Source: Saprospiraceae bacterium
Lineage (GTDB): Bacteria; Bacteroidota; Bacteroidia; Chitinophagales; Saprospiraceae
DNA: 64,000 bases
Direction of reading: 5' to 3'
NCBI GenBank assembly: GCA_020848995.1
Contig: JADLHA010000006.1
Location: 43,282-107,281, forward strand
Made by a program: the position numbers and the translations under genes. Of the stretch, positions 1 through 9,580 are shown in pieces. Position 1 is the stretch's first letter; every line of letters starts with the position of its first letter. The notes beneath the pieces were generated by a model. It did no database searches, was not told where the DNA came from, and worked only from the letters and a program-made list of their open reading frames with translations.

Positions 1-55
1 CATGTATTGAAACAAAAAGAGGGAACTTTTCCGTCCCCTCCTGTCAAAAGCCGCA

Positions 56-86
56 CAAAGTTAATACTTTTCCGGGGATTCACCAA
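56..86 (-). promoter_or_regulatory. Leftward Bacteroidota-type promoter at the window edge
   Basis: Read on the minus strand, a -33 TTG (plus 84-86) lies 20 bases before a -7 element TAACTTTG (plus 56-63), which matches the Bacteroidota sigma consensus TTTG-N(19-21)-TAnnTTTG. Transcription would start near position 50 and run out of the window. A minus-strand ATG occupies positions 3-1, so a gene probably begins right at the left edge. The call rests on motif match and spacing only. Confidence 0.5.
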
Positions 87-163
87 GCCGCCTCGTCCGG
101 TGTCGCAAAACATTGCTACCGCCGGGGTGTTTGTGTTTCATGGCAGAAGCATTGGAGCAAACG

Positions 164-1306
164 ATGGACAAAGACGTGTTGCTGGGCAAGGCGCTCAATC
201 GGTCATTCCTGACGGCCGACGAGGGGCTGTGGCTATTTACCAGGGTTCCGACCGCCGAATTGATGAACGTGGCCCACCGGCTCAGACGGGAATCGGTTCC
301 GGGCAATTCCGTGGGATGGATCATCGACCGCAATACCAATACGACCAACGTCTGCATCGCCAACTGCAAGTTCTGCAACTTCTACCGCCCTCCAGGCCAT
401 CCGGAGAGCTACGTGACCACCCTGGAGACCTACCGGCAGAAAATTGAGGAGACCTTCCGTTTCGGAGGGCGGCAATTGCTCTTACAGGGAGGCCATCACC
501 CTGACCTCGGCCTGGAATACTATTGCAGGCTCTTTAGCGACCTCAAAGCCATGTTCCCCCAACTCAAGTTGCATGCCCTTGGGCCACCGGAAGTCGCTCA
601 CATCTGCAAGCTCGAAAAGGCCAGCCACCGCGAGGTACTCAGCCGGTTGAAATCCGCCGGTCTGGATAGCCTGCCCGGCGCCGGAGCGGAGATCCTGTCC
701 GACCGGGTGCGACGCCTGGTGAGCAAGGGCAAATGCAGTGCCGGCGAATGGCTTGACATCATGCGGGTTGCCCACCAGTTGGACATCACGACCTCAGCCA
801 CGATGATGTTTGGCCATGTTGAGACCCTCCAAGAACGCATGGAACACCTCGTTGCCATCCGCAGTGTGCAGGCAGCAAAACCGCAGGGGGCCAAAGGCTT
901 TCTCGCATTCATTCCCTGGCCTTTTCAGGACGAGGGCACCATGTTGCAAAGACTGGGCAGGGCCGCCAATGCCTGTACTGCCGACGAATACATCCGCACG
1001 ATATCTATTTCGCGCATCATGCTCCCCAACATTCGCAACATACAGGCATCCTGGCTGACCGTGGGCAAGCAAACTGCCCAGGTTTGCCTCTACGCAGGCG
1101 CCAACGACTTCGGCAGCATCATGATCGAGGAAAACGTCGTCTCCGCTGCCGGAGCTTCCTTCCGGTTTACCGCAAGTGGCATCCAAAAAGCCATCCGCGA
1201 TGCAGGGTTTGAACCCCAACTGCGGGACCAGCAGTACGAGCCGCTCGAATGGCAGGAAGAAGCCATGGACCAGGTGCTCGACCACAGCCGCCTCACCGTT
1301 GATTAA
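164..1306 (+). CDS. mqnC: Cyclic dehypoxanthinyl futalosine synthase MqnC
   Basis: Radical SAM enzyme of the futalosine route to menaquinone; it cyclises dehypoxanthine futalosine. The [4Fe-4S] motif CIANCKFC (CX3CX2C) is at about residues 64-71. Further family marks are the GAGAEILSDRVR segment, TMMFGHVET and GFLAFIPWPFQ. The length of about 380 residues is normal. Start choice: ATG 164 has GGAG six bases upstream. In-frame ATGs at 140 and 113 are alternatives that add 8 or 17 residues. The purine nucleoside phosphorylase gene follows 21 bases downstream and is probably cotranscribed. The paralogue MqnE was considered, but the motif set fits MqnC better. No other men/mqn genes are in the window. 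Confidence 0.88.
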   Translation: MDKDVLLGKALNRSFLTADEGLWLFTRVPTAELMNVAHRLRRESVPGNSVGWIIDRNTNTTNVCIANCKFCNFYRPPGHPESYVTTLETYRQKIEETFRFGGRQLLLQGGHHPDLGLEYYCRLFSDLKAMFPQLKLHALGPPEVAHICKLEKASHREVLSRLKSAGLDSLPGAGAEILSDRVRRLVSKGKCSAGEWLDIMRVAHQLDITTSATMMFGHVETLQERMEHLVAIRSVQAAKPQGAKGFLAFIPWPFQDEGTMLQRLGRAANACTADEYIRTISISRIMLPNIRNIQASWLTVGKQTAQVCLYAGANDFGSIMIEENVVSAAGASFRFTASGIQKAIRDAGFEPQLRDQQYEPLEWQEEAMDQVLDHSRLTVD

Positions 1307-1327
1307 GCTGCACACACTTATTTTGAT

Positions 1328-2167
1328 ATGCGGAACCTCTTCGATCGCGTTGCCCAAACCGCTGACCACCTCAGCACTTTACTTGGAACCGTACCTGGCC
1401 GCGCCATGATCATGGGGACCGGGATGGCAGACTGCATGCAACGCTTCGTTCCAAAGTTGGAAATCGACTATCGGGACATTCCGCACTTTGTGCCTACTAC
1501 CGTTGATTCTCATCCGGGCAAACTGATCCTCGCCGAATGGGCCGGCGTTGCGGTGATCATCCTTTCGGGCCGTCTGCATTATTACGAAGGATATTCCCTG
1601 CAGGAAGTTACCTTCCCGGTGCGCGTCCTCGGCGCAATGGGCATCGGGGAACTTTGGATTGCCAATGCAAGCGGCTCCGTAAACCCGGATTTCCAGGAAG
1701 GGTGCATTGCCCTACTGAAGGACCACGTCAACTTTCACCCCGAAAATCCGCTGCGGGGCCTTTCAGATCCAAGGCTGGGAGAGCGGTTCCCCGACATGTC
1801 CTGCGTTTACGACGAGGGGCTGCGCCGGTACGCCGAAGTGTGCTGCAACAAACTGTCCATCCCTTACCGCGAGGGCATCTACTTTGGATTGCAGGGCCCA
1901 AGTCTTGAAACTCCTGCCGAATGTAGAATGATCCGGATGCTCGGAGCTGACCTCATCGGCATGTCGACCGTCCCCGAAGCCATCGTGGCCCGCCAATGCG
2001 GGATGCGGTTAATGGCCATCTCCCTCGTTGCCAACGTCTCCATTCCCAGCGCCCCGACACTAGAAACCAGCCTCTCCTCCGTGCTCGCATCCATGAAGCG
2101 GCACACACCCCGTCTGTTTGACTTGATGGAATGCATGCTGGTCCATGAAGAAAAGCCCATTGCCTGA
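1328..2167 (+). CDS. punA: Purine nucleoside phosphorylase (trimeric type)
   Basis: Phosphorolysis of purine (deoxy)nucleosides to base plus (deoxy)ribose-1-phosphate, in purine salvage. The 279 residues fit the trimeric PNP/MTAP family. Landmarks are GRLHYYEGYS (81-90), NASGSVNPDFQEG (113-125), the base-binding Glu in GPSLETPAE (Glu194), STVPEAIVAR (213-222) and Asn236 at the position of the purine-contacting Asn. It lies 21 bases after mqnC on the same strand. The futalosine pathway releases hypoxanthine, so a link to purine salvage is plausible, but that is inference. MTAP is a close alternative; the Glu/Asn pair favours PNP. Confidence 0.88.
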   Translation: MRNLFDRVAQTADHLSTLLGTVPGRAMIMGTGMADCMQRFVPKLEIDYRDIPHFVPTTVDSHPGKLILAEWAGVAVIILSGRLHYYEGYSLQEVTFPVRVLGAMGIGELWIANASGSVNPDFQEGCIALLKDHVNFHPENPLRGLSDPRLGERFPDMSCVYDEGLRRYAEVCCNKLSIPYREGIYFGLQGPSLETPAECRMIRMLGADLIGMSTVPEAIVARQCGMRLMAISLVANVSIPSAPTLETSLSSVLASMKRHTPRLFDLMECMLVHEEKPIA

Positions 2168-2274
2168 ACCCAGAGACTGCCACCATCCCAGGTCGAAACC
2201 CACAGAAAATTGCACAGATCGCCGAAACACCAGGCCCTCTCTTTGCCGGTCAAGGGGTAAATTTGCGCCCTGCC

Positions 2275-5121
2275 ATGGACCGCATCGACCTGACACCCGA
2301 TCTGGACTGGATCACCATTACGGGGGCTGCTGAACACAACCTCAAGCACATTTCCTGCCGGATCCCCAGGGACGAGCTCGTGGTAATCACCGGCATTTCC
2401 GGCAGCGGCAAATCATCGCTCGCGTTTGACACCCTCTACGCCGAAGGCCAGCGCCGCTATATGGAGACGTTCTCGCATTATGCGCGGCAGTTCATCGGCA
2501 ACATCGAGCGGCCTCAGGTGGAACGCATCGACGGCTTGAGCCCGGTCATCAGCATCGAACAGAAAACTACGGGTTGGAACCCCCGTTCTACCGTAGGCAC
2601 CATCACCGAAGTGTACGATCTGTTCCGGCTGCTGTTTGCACGCGCCGCCGACGCCTACTCCCACGTCACCGGAAAAAAGATGTTGCGCTATACGGAAGAC
2701 CAGATGCTGGACTGGATCCGGAGGCAATTTGATGGACAGCAGGTCACGATGCTGGCACCTGTGGTTCGCTCGCGCAAAGGACATTACCGCGAACTATTCG
2801 ACCAGATCAGGAAGCAGGGGTTTAGCAAAGTGCGCATCGACGGGGTAATCACCGACCTCAAACCGGGCCTTCAGGTCGACCGCTTCAAAATACACGACAT
2901 CGAAGTGCTCATCGACCGCCTGCAGGTTGCTCCCGGACGCGAAGATCGATTGCAGTACAGCCTGCAAACAGCCCTGAAAATGGGCCAGGACGTCGTGTTC
3001 ATCCTGCTTACCGGGGAAAACAAATTGTACCCCTTTAGCAAGCGGCTGATGGACCCCGAAACGGGCATGTCATACGACGAGCCATCTCCGAACACCTTTT
3101 CCTTCAACTCGCCTTACGGCGCCTGCCCCGACTGCAAGGGCATCGGATCCATATACGAAGTTGACCTTCATCAGGTCATTCCCGACGACTCCAAATCCAT
3201 TGCCAACGGGGGGATCGTTCCTCTTGGAGAACAGCGCGAGAATTACCTCTTCCGGCAATTGCGACAGATTGCCGAACGCCATAAGTTCAGTTTGTCAGCG
3301 CCCGTATCCAAAATTCCGCGTCGGGCCCTGGACACCATACTGCAGGGAGGCGACGACAGCTATCCCAATCCAAATCCAAATGGCTGGTTTGAAGACAGCC
3401 ACCACATTGCTCAGGAAGGACTTGTCAACATGCTCAAGCGGTGGTATCGCGACACCGGTTCCGAGAAAGTTCGCCGCTTCGCGGAAGACTTTATGATCAT
3501 TGCCAACTGTCCCTCCTGTGGGGGATCCCGCCTGCGCAGGGAAAGTCTGTTCTTTAAAATTGCAGGCAAGAACATCTCCGAACTGGCAAGCATGGACATT
3601 CAGGATCTCGCTGAATGGCTCCAGGACATTGAATTGCAACTGAGCGATAAACAGCGCGCCATTGGACGCGACATCCTGAAAGAGATCCGTGCGCGCGTGG
3701 GCTTTCTGCAGTACGTCGGCCTGGATTACCTGAGCCTGAACCGAACGGCCGTTAGTTTGTCGGGTGGTGAATCTCAACGCACCCGGCTGGCCACCCAGAT
3801 CGGTTCGCAACTCACCGGCATTACGTACATCCTCGACGAGCCCTCCATCGGCCTCCATCCAAGAGACAATCACCGGCTCATCCGGTCGCTGCGCGAGCTG
3901 TCAGGCATCGGCAACACGGTTATTGTCGTCGAGCACGACAAGGAGATCATGCTGGCGTCGGATTACATCATCGACCTGGGCCCCGGTGCCGGCGTACACG
4001 GCGGCCATATCGTAGGAGAGGGCAAACCGGATGACTTCGTACTCAGTTCGTCGCTCACCGCCGAATACCTCTCTGGTAAACGCAACATCGACATTCCCAA
4101 ACGGAGGCGCACCGGCAACGGTCATTACCTCGTGCTGCTCGGTGCCCGCGGAAACAACCTCCAGAACCTGAGCATCAAATTTCCACTCGGCACCTTTATG
4201 TGCATCACCGGGGTTTCGGGCAGTGGCAAATCAAGCCTCATCAACGAAACGCTGTATCCCGTTCTGCGCGAACACTTTTACAACAGCCTGCAGCGCGCCC
4301 TTCCTTACGATTCAATGGAAGGGCTCGAGTACCTCGACAAAGTCATCGAAATCGACCAGGAACCCATCGGCCGCACGCCCCGCTCCAATCCGGCAACCTA
4401 CACCGGTTTGTTTACCGAAATCCGCAACCTTTTCGCGGAGTTGCCGGATGCAAAGATCCGGGCCTACAAACCAGGGCGCTTTTCCTTTAATGTAAAAGGA
4501 GGCAGGTGTGAAACCTGCGAAGGCGCCGGTCTCAAAGTCATCGAGATGAATTTTCTTCCCGATGTACACGTGCACTGCGAAACGTGCAACGGCAAACGCT
4601 ACAACCGCGAAACCCTCGAAATCCTTTATAAGGGAAAATCCATCGGCGATGTGCTCGACATGACCGTGGAAGACGCAACGTCCTTTTTCGAAAACGTTCC
4701 GAAGATCTACCGCAAACTCAAAACTCTGATGGATGTTGGCCTTGGATACATCACCCTGGGCCAGCAGGCCACGACGCTCTCAGGAGGTGAAGCCCAGCGC
4801 GTAAAACTCGCCGAAGAACTTTCGAAAAAAGATACGGGACAAACGCTGTACATCCTCGACGAACCGACAACCGGATTGCATTTTGAGGACATCCGACAGC
4901 TCATCGATGTCCTTCAAAAGCTGGTCGACCGCGGAAACACCGTCATGGTGATCGAACACAACCTCGACGTGGTCAAAGTTGCTGACGTCATCCTCGACCT
5001 GGGTCCGGAGGGTGGAAAAAACGGTGGCCGCGTGGTCGCCTACGGTTCTCCCGAACGCGTAGCCGAAATGGCAGAATCTCACACGGGTAAATACTTGCGT
5101 GCAGAATTGGGACTCTCCTGA
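2275..5121 (+). CDS. uvrA: Excinuclease ABC subunit A
   Basis: DNA-damage recognition ATPase of nucleotide excision repair. There are two ABC modules: Walker [10 protein letters not shown] (about 40-48) and GVSGSGKSS, and signatures [12 protein letters not shown] and [12 protein letters not shown] with LDEPSIGLH and LDEPTTGLH. The zinc modules carry [24 protein letters not shown] and CETCNGKR. The 948 residues are full length. ATG 2275 is chosen; a TTG at 2263 would add four residues. TAAATTTG at 2258-2265 matches the -7 promoter element but lies only 10 bases before the ATG, so a very short leader is possible. The stop is 7 bases from the convergent CHRD gene. Confidence 0.97.
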   Translation: MDRIDLTPDLDWITITGAAEHNLKHISCRIPRDELVVITGISGSGKSSLAFDTLYAEGQRRYMETFSHYARQFIGNIERPQVERIDGLSPVISIEQKTTGWNPRSTVGTITEVYDLFRLLFARAADAYSHVTGKKMLRYTEDQMLDWIRRQFDGQQVTMLAPVVRSRKGHYRELFDQIRKQGFSKVRIDGVITDLKPGLQVDRFKIHDIEVLIDRLQVAPGREDRLQYSLQTALKMGQDVVFILLTGENKLYPFSKRLMDPETGMSYDEPSPNTFSFNSPYGACPDCKGIGSIYEVDLHQVIPDDSKSIANGGIVPLGEQRENYLFRQLRQIAERHKFSLSAPVSKIPRRALDTILQGGDDSYPNPNPNGWFEDSHHIAQEGLVNMLKRWYRDTGSEKVRRFAEDFMIIANCPSCGGSRLRRESLFFKIAGKNISELASMDIQDLAEWLQDIELQLSDKQRAIGRDILKEIRARVGFLQYVGLDYLSLNRTAVSLSGGESQRTRLATQIGSQLTGITYILDEPSIGLHPRDNHRLIRSLRELSGIGNTVIVVEHDKEIMLASDYIIDLGPGAGVHGGHIVGEGKPDDFVLSSSLTAEYLSGKRNIDIPKRRRTGNGHYLVLLGARGNNLQNLSIKFPLGTFMCITGVSGSGKSSLINETLYPVLREHFYNSLQRALPYDSMEGLEYLDKVIEIDQEPIGRTPRSNPATYTGLFTEIRNLFAELPDAKIRAYKPGRFSFNVKGGRCETCEGAGLKVIEMNFLPDVHVHCETCNGKRYNRETLEILYKGKSIGDVLDMTVEDATSFFENVPKIYRKLKTLMDVGLGYITLGQQATTLSGGEAQRVKLAEELSKKDTGQTLYILDEPTTGLHFEDIRQLIDVLQKLVDRGNTVMVIEHNLDVVKVADVILDLGPEGGKNGGRVVAYGSPERVAEMAESHTGKYLRAELGLS

Positions 5122-5128
5122 AAGTCCT

Positions 5129-6919
5129 TTAGGATTTAATAAATTTCCTGGTGAGTTCCCCTCCCTCTGAATCCATGATCTTAACGACGAAGAGTCCGGG
5201 AGCAAGATCTGCGACCGGTTTGATGAGCGTACCGGAACCAGGCATCAGGTCAACCGGCTCGGACAACCAAATCCTCCCGTGAAGGTCGCTCACCTCGAGA
5301 CGGCCTTTCAAGGCCTGTTCCACATCCCATTTCAATTGCAGGCAATCGCCGTCAGAAACAGACACCCAAAACTGCGATTTGAGGGATGCTTCGCCCGTTG
5401 CAGTATTGATGGCACAGGATAACGACTGTCTAACTTGACCACGGATCTCACCGGATGGGTTGGCTGCGGTATGTACGTTGATGAATGCATTGTCGTTGCG
5501 CAAGTCGTTTGCCAAAGAGGCATCGATGTCCACTACCCCAGTGGAATATGGATTGGGCAACTCGAGGGCCTCGCGCTTGCTGCCGGGACTTCCAAACGCT
5601 CCGGCATTTAGAAAGGTGGTAAGGGCATCGCCGTTGAGGTCCAGCGTGTGCAAAGCGTACTCCATCTCGGTTCCCGCCTTGTTGACGCAAATGTAAGCGG
5701 CACCATAAGCAGGAACGGTCCTTTTAGGTACCTCCTGGTCCCCGCAAAGGTCAAAAGCAAAAGGGTGCATGAGGTTGCAGGTGATCTGCGCGCGGATCTC
5801 ACCTGCCGGATTCGCAGCCGTAGCCACATTGAAATACAGTCCGTCGTTCAGAAAGGCCGTTCTGTCATCGGGAGTCAGCAACAGCGCCCCAGAGTAGATT
5901 CCCGGGTATGACGTCTCATTCAGCAAGCCCACAGGAGGGCCTGTCATGCCACGAACACCCGTATGGATGCTCGCCGAAACGGGCGACTGCACATCGCTGA
6001 TCAGGACGTAGTAGAGGCTGTCGTTTTGAGGATAGCCGAGGACGGCATAACCATACCCTCGGGCATTGGTCACCACCGGGGGAATCACCTCGCCACCCTC
6101 GGCCGCGCCATGCCCGTTGAATAGAGGTGGCAGAATGAGTTGACCGCGAATCTCGCCGTCGGGATGGGCCTCGGTCGAAATTTGCGCGTACACCCCGGTA
6201 TCGAACGCGGCAAACAAAACCTCGATGACCGTTAGCTGATCGACCACCTCTCCTTCCATTTCGGGTCCTGTGCCGAGAACGGCCAACACCGGACCATTGC
6301 TATTGGCAGCGCCACGGTGCAACGTGAGTTCTTTAATCGGACTGGAGAGTGCCACAGGCACGACGCTGAATTCCATCCGGGTGAGGTTTGGCGAAAACCG
6401 GAACGCACCCAGGGCGATACCCGTGCTGTCAACCGGAGGATTTACATTTTCACCCGCCAGCAAAGCAGGCATGACGTATTCAGCACGCCAGTCGAGTTGC
6501 CCCCTCATTTCTCCATTAATGTGAAAACTGCTCCGGACGTTGAGGTAGAGGTTTCCGCTGGTGGCCAGTTCGACGAACAGGGCCGGGGTGGGAATGCGGG
6601 CAACGATGCGATTGCCCTTTACGTAATCGTTGAGGTTGAGAAATACGGGACCGTTGACCATGCGGTCGCCCGCGTGAATGCCACATCCGGTCAGGTTTCC
6701 CGTGATGTTCGCGAACACGCCATGGATCTCGAGCATCTGGAAATCGTCCGATACAGTAAAAGTCACGAGGCCGCTTGCATCCGTCCGTACCACAGGCACA
6801 TGATTTGCTCCGTTGAGTTCCGCGACAAACAGCAACCGGCCCTGTTGTGCAGACATCGACGGGAGGTACATCAGAAAAATGATGGCCAAACGGCAAAGTG
6901 CAGACTTCAATTTCATCAT
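5129..6919 (-). CDS. Secreted four-CHRD-domain protein with T9SS sorting tail
   Basis: Predicted extracellular protein of 596 residues. It has an N-terminal signal peptide (hydrophobic ALCRLAIIFLMYLP, cleaved near SMSAQ). Four tandem CHRD-like domains of about 115 residues follow, each recognisable by the closing pattern 'NP(A/S)GEIR(G/A)Q' or 'NGEMRGQ'. The last 80 residues form a type IX secretion C-terminal domain (LEVSDLHGRIWL ... DLAPGLFVVKI ... RKFIKS). CHRD domains occur in chordin and in many bacterial secreted proteins; their function in bacteria is not settled. Start ATG 6919 is chosen; TTG 6925 and ATG 6916 are alternatives. It is transcribed towards uvrA and ends 7 bases from it. 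Confidence 0.85.
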   Translation of the reverse strand: MMKLKSALCRLAIIFLMYLPSMSAQQGRLLFVAELNGANHVPVVRTDASGLVTFTVSDDFQMLEIHGVFANITGNLTGCGIHAGDRMVNGPVFLNLNDYVKGNRIVARIPTPALFVELATSGNLYLNVRSSFHINGEMRGQLDWRAEYVMPALLAGENVNPPVDSTGIALGAFRFSPNLTRMEFSVVPVALSSPIKELTLHRGAANSNGPVLAVLGTGPEMEGEVVDQLTVIEVLFAAFDTGVYAQISTEAHPDGEIRGQLILPPLFNGHGAAEGGEVIPPVVTNARGYGYAVLGYPQNDSLYYVLISDVQSPVSASIHTGVRGMTGPPVGLLNETSYPGIYSGALLLTPDDRTAFLNDGLYFNVATAANPAGEIRAQITCNLMHPFAFDLCGDQEVPKRTVPAYGAAYICVNKAGTEMEYALHTLDLNGDALTTFLNAGAFGSPGSKREALELPNPYSTGVVDIDASLANDLRNDNAFINVHTAANPSGEIRGQVRQSLSCAINTATGEASLKSQFWVSVSDGDCLQLKWDVEQALKGRLEVSDLHGRIWLSEPVDLMPGSGTLIKPVADLAPGLFVVKIMDSEGGELTRKFIKS

Positions 6920-7047
6920 CGCCAAAATTTAGGTGAACAGAAGCATTTTGCCGAACCGAGATGCCAGCAAATAACTCCTTTAGAGATAACGCATGGATTG
7001 ATCAGAAGTTCCTGTAAATAACAGCAAAAGGGTTCACGAAAAGCCGT

Positions 7048-7995
7048 TCAGAGCAGAGAGTGTACCGCCCGAACGACAGAGTGAACATCCAACTCGTATG
7101 CCTCAAGCAATTCGAGGGGTTTTCCCGATTCGCCAAAGCGGTCCTTTACCGCTACGTAAGCCTGCTGGCAAGGGTATTTCTGAACCAATACCTGGGCAAT
7201 CGAATCGCCAAGTCCGCCATTGCGCTGATGCTCCTCGCAACTCACGATCCTTCTCGTTTTCATGGCAGAGCTGAGCAGCGCCTCTTCGTCGAGCGGTTTG
7301 ATTGTGTGGAAGTTGATGCATTCACAATCGATGCCCTCCTTTTCCAGGATCCGGGCAGCCTCCAAGGCGATCCAAACCATGTGACCCGTGGCGGCAAGGC
7401 TTATATCCCGCCCTTGTTTCAGCACTTGTGCCTTTCCAAGTTCAAATGGAAGCTCCGAAAGGAATACCGGCCAGTCCGGTCGCCCGAAACGCAAGTAAAC
7501 CGGACCCTCATGCCTGGCAATGGCTTGCACCGCCTGCCTCGTTTGCGCAGCATCTCCGGGGACGACCACCGTCATGCCGGGCAACATCTTCATGAGGCCA
7601 ATGTCTTCGAGGATCTGGTGCGTAGCACCGTCTTCCCCCAGGGTAAGCCCGGCATGTGAGGCACAAATTTTCACGTTTTTGCCGGAATAGGCAATCGATT
7701 GGCGGATCTGGTCGTAAACCCTTCCCGTACTGAAATTGGCAAAGGTTCCGGTAAACGGGATTTTCCCATGGGTGGCCATCCCTGCGGCCATACCCATCAT
7801 GTTGGCTTCTGCAATGCCCACCTGAAAAAACCGCTCCGGATATTGCCTGGCAAAGGCATCCATTTTGAGCGACCCGGTCAGGTCGGCACAAAGTGCTACA
7901 ACCCGCTCGTCCGTTGTAGCCGCCTGCAGCAGGCCGGCCCCAAAACCATTGCGCGTCGCCTCCTTCCCGGTTGGCTGGTACCTATCCCATGACAT
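7048..7995 (-). CDS. Transketolase C-terminal subunit (split transketolase)
   Basis: Pyrimidine-binding plus C-terminal domain of a transketolase-like enzyme, 315 residues. Marks include ADLTGSLKMDAF, FFQVGIAEANMMGMAAGMA (catalytic Glu of the TPP pyrimidine site), SHAGLTLGEDGATHQ and LRFGRP. It would need an N-terminal, diphosphate-binding subunit to work. In many bacteria that gene lies directly upstream, but here the upstream neighbour is a divergent antiporter, so the partner must be elsewhere. A CAAAGATA on the plus strand (a -7 TATCTTTG on the minus strand) sits 5 bases before the ATG, so the message may be almost leaderless. A DXS-like function is less likely at this length. Confidence 0.87.
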   Translation of the reverse strand: MSWDRYQPTGKEATRNGFGAGLLQAATTDERVVALCADLTGSLKMDAFARQYPERFFQVGIAEANMMGMAAGMATHGKIPFTGTFANFSTGRVYDQIRQSIAYSGKNVKICASHAGLTLGEDGATHQILEDIGLMKMLPGMTVVVPGDAAQTRQAVQAIARHEGPVYLRFGRPDWPVFLSELPFELGKAQVLKQGRDISLAATGHMVWIALEAARILEKEGIDCECINFHTIKPLDEEALLSSAMKTRRIVSCEEHQRNGGLGDSIAQVLVQKYPCQQAYVAVKDRFGESGKPLELLEAYELDVHSVVRAVHSLL

Positions 7996-7999
7996 ATCG

Positions 8000-8028
8000 C
8001 AAAGATAAACGGCACCTCCTTACTCAAA
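8000..8028 (-). promoter_or_regulatory. Candidate promoter of the transketolase subunit gene
   Basis: On the minus strand TTTG (plus 8025-8028) is followed after 17 bases by TATCTTTG (plus 8000-8007). The -7 element is a perfect match; the spacer is shorter than the usual 19-21. The implied start site coincides with the ATG at 7995. Confidence 0.35.
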
Positions 8029-8210
8029 CCATTACATCCTCAAATTCAAGAACCGGACGGTAAATCCGGATACGCGCATCCCTGCAATTCCAGAGAAGGG
8101 CATGATTCCTCCTTGCCCAACGCCCCAAACAACCACTTCATGAGCACTCCGGCACAAGAAAATAATATTCAGCCTTACAACGTTTGCAGAGATTTGACCG
8201 CGAGAGGCTC

Positions 8211-8218
8211 TATTTTTG
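8211..8218 (+). promoter_or_regulatory. Candidate -7 element upstream of the antiporter gene
   Basis: TATTTTTG matches TAnnTTTG. It lies 53 bases before the antiporter ATG, in the 276-base divergent region 7996-8271, which otherwise shows no feature. No well-spaced -33 TTTG was found, so confidence is low. Confidence 0.3.
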
Positions 8219-8271
8219 CCGGCACTGTTGTCCGCCCACTTCCCTGGAGCGGGGGTAGCAGAATGTAAACT

Positions 8272-9513
8272 ATGGAAACTCCAGTTATCCTCATCGCCAT
8301 CGGCCTGTTCATCTTCTTTGGCCATTACCTCAGCGGACTCTTTGAGCGCAAGGGCGTACCCGATGTGTTGGGTCTGATGCTCATTGGGATCCTAATGGGG
8401 CCGATATTTCGCGTCGTCAATCCTGACAATTTTGGCACTTTTGGATCACTGTTCAGCAACCTCGTCCTGATCTTTATCCTGTTTGAAAGCGGCACCGAGT
8501 TGCGCATCTCCGAATTGAAATCTTCTTTTCGGGATTCCGCAGCCATCACGACGATTGGGTTTGTCATCACTTCCCTTGCAACTTCTATACTTTGCATTTT
8601 GATTTTCAAGCTGCATTGGCTGAGTTGCCTGTTTGTTGGGACTGCTCTTGGAGGTACGTCTTCTGCGGTCGTTGTTGGACTGGTTCGAAAAATATCCATC
8701 CGGCCAAAAACTTCCACCACCCTGATTGTGGAGTCAGCCGAATCGGATGTGTTTACACTGGCCATTCCGCTGAGCATTATGGGGCTGATGCTGACGGGAA
8801 CCATCGACGCCAAAACGGTCATCTCCCAATTCATTTCGGCCCTGGTACTCGCCCTTCTCATAGGCGTGGGAGGAGCATTTGTGTGGTCTTACATCATCAA
8901 CAAAATCCCTACACTAAAGTCTACTAAATTTTCGACGCCAGCCTTTCTCTTTCTTTTGTACGGCTTCGCGGAATATCTGCATTTCAGTGGTCCCCTCACC
9001 GCTCTTTCCTTTGGAATTGCCATTGGAAACCTGGAATTCCTCGAACCCAAACTGCTCAGCACCATCATCCCAAACCAACGCATCGTCCTTCCTGCAGAAG
9101 AAAAGGATTTCTTCTCTCAAATCGTCTTTTTGCTGCGAACCTTCTTTTTCGTCTTCATTGGCGTAAGCATACGGATGGATCGCATGGACTGGTTGCTCTG
9201 GGGCGCCCTGATCACCTTTATCCTCTTCGTCCTGCGCGCCTTTACCGTCAGATGGGTGATCTCATCCAGGGTCCCCGTACTCGATCGCGCCGTCATGGCT
9301 ACCATGATCCCAAAGGGTCTGGGTGCTGCCGTCATCGCGACCCTTCCGCTTCAGGAGGGCCATGCCGACGGAGCCATCATTCAGTCCATCTGTTTTTCCG
9401 TCATTCTGTTCAGTACGCTCTTTTGCGTCATCCTCTTTTTCCTCATCCGCAATGGAATTTCCCTTCCCATTTATAACGCTTTGTACCGCGTTGAGGTTAA
9501 AGGGAACCAATGA
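8272..9513 (+). CDS. Monovalent cation:proton antiporter (CPA2 type)
   Basis: Integral membrane antiporter of 413 residues with about 12 hydrophobic segments from residue 2 to 400. Family marks are the opening helix followed by GVPDVLGLMLIGILMGP, a glycine-rich GTALGGTSSAVVVGLVRK and the acidic ESAESDVFTLAIPLS segment typical of the ion-binding region. It ends directly after the membrane domain, without the TrkA/RCK or USP regulatory domains of the Kef-type relatives. It probably exchanges Na+ or K+ for H+ across the inner membrane; the ion cannot be told from sequence. The baeRF-like gene follows 67 bases later on the same strand. Confidence 0.87.
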   Translation: METPVILIAIGLFIFFGHYLSGLFERKGVPDVLGLMLIGILMGPIFRVVNPDNFGTFGSLFSNLVLIFILFESGTELRISELKSSFRDSAAITTIGFVITSLATSILCILIFKLHWLSCLFVGTALGGTSSAVVVGLVRKISIRPKTSTTLIVESAESDVFTLAIPLSIMGLMLTGTIDAKTVISQFISALVLALLIGVGGAFVWSYIINKIPTLKSTKFSTPAFLFLLYGFAEYLHFSGPLTALSFGIAIGNLEFLEPKLLSTIIPNQRIVLPAEEKDFFSQIVFLLRTFFFVFIGVSIRMDRMDWLLWGALITFILFVLRAFTVRWVISSRVPVLDRAVMATMIPKGLGAAVIATLPLQEGHADGAIIQSICFSVILFSTLFCVILFFLIRNGISLPIYNALYRVEVKGNQ

Positions 9514-9580
9514 TCCAAATCTGTTGTTGATTGTAAGTAAGAGTTCCAATTCACCTTAATTATCTCAACTTTTTTTCACC

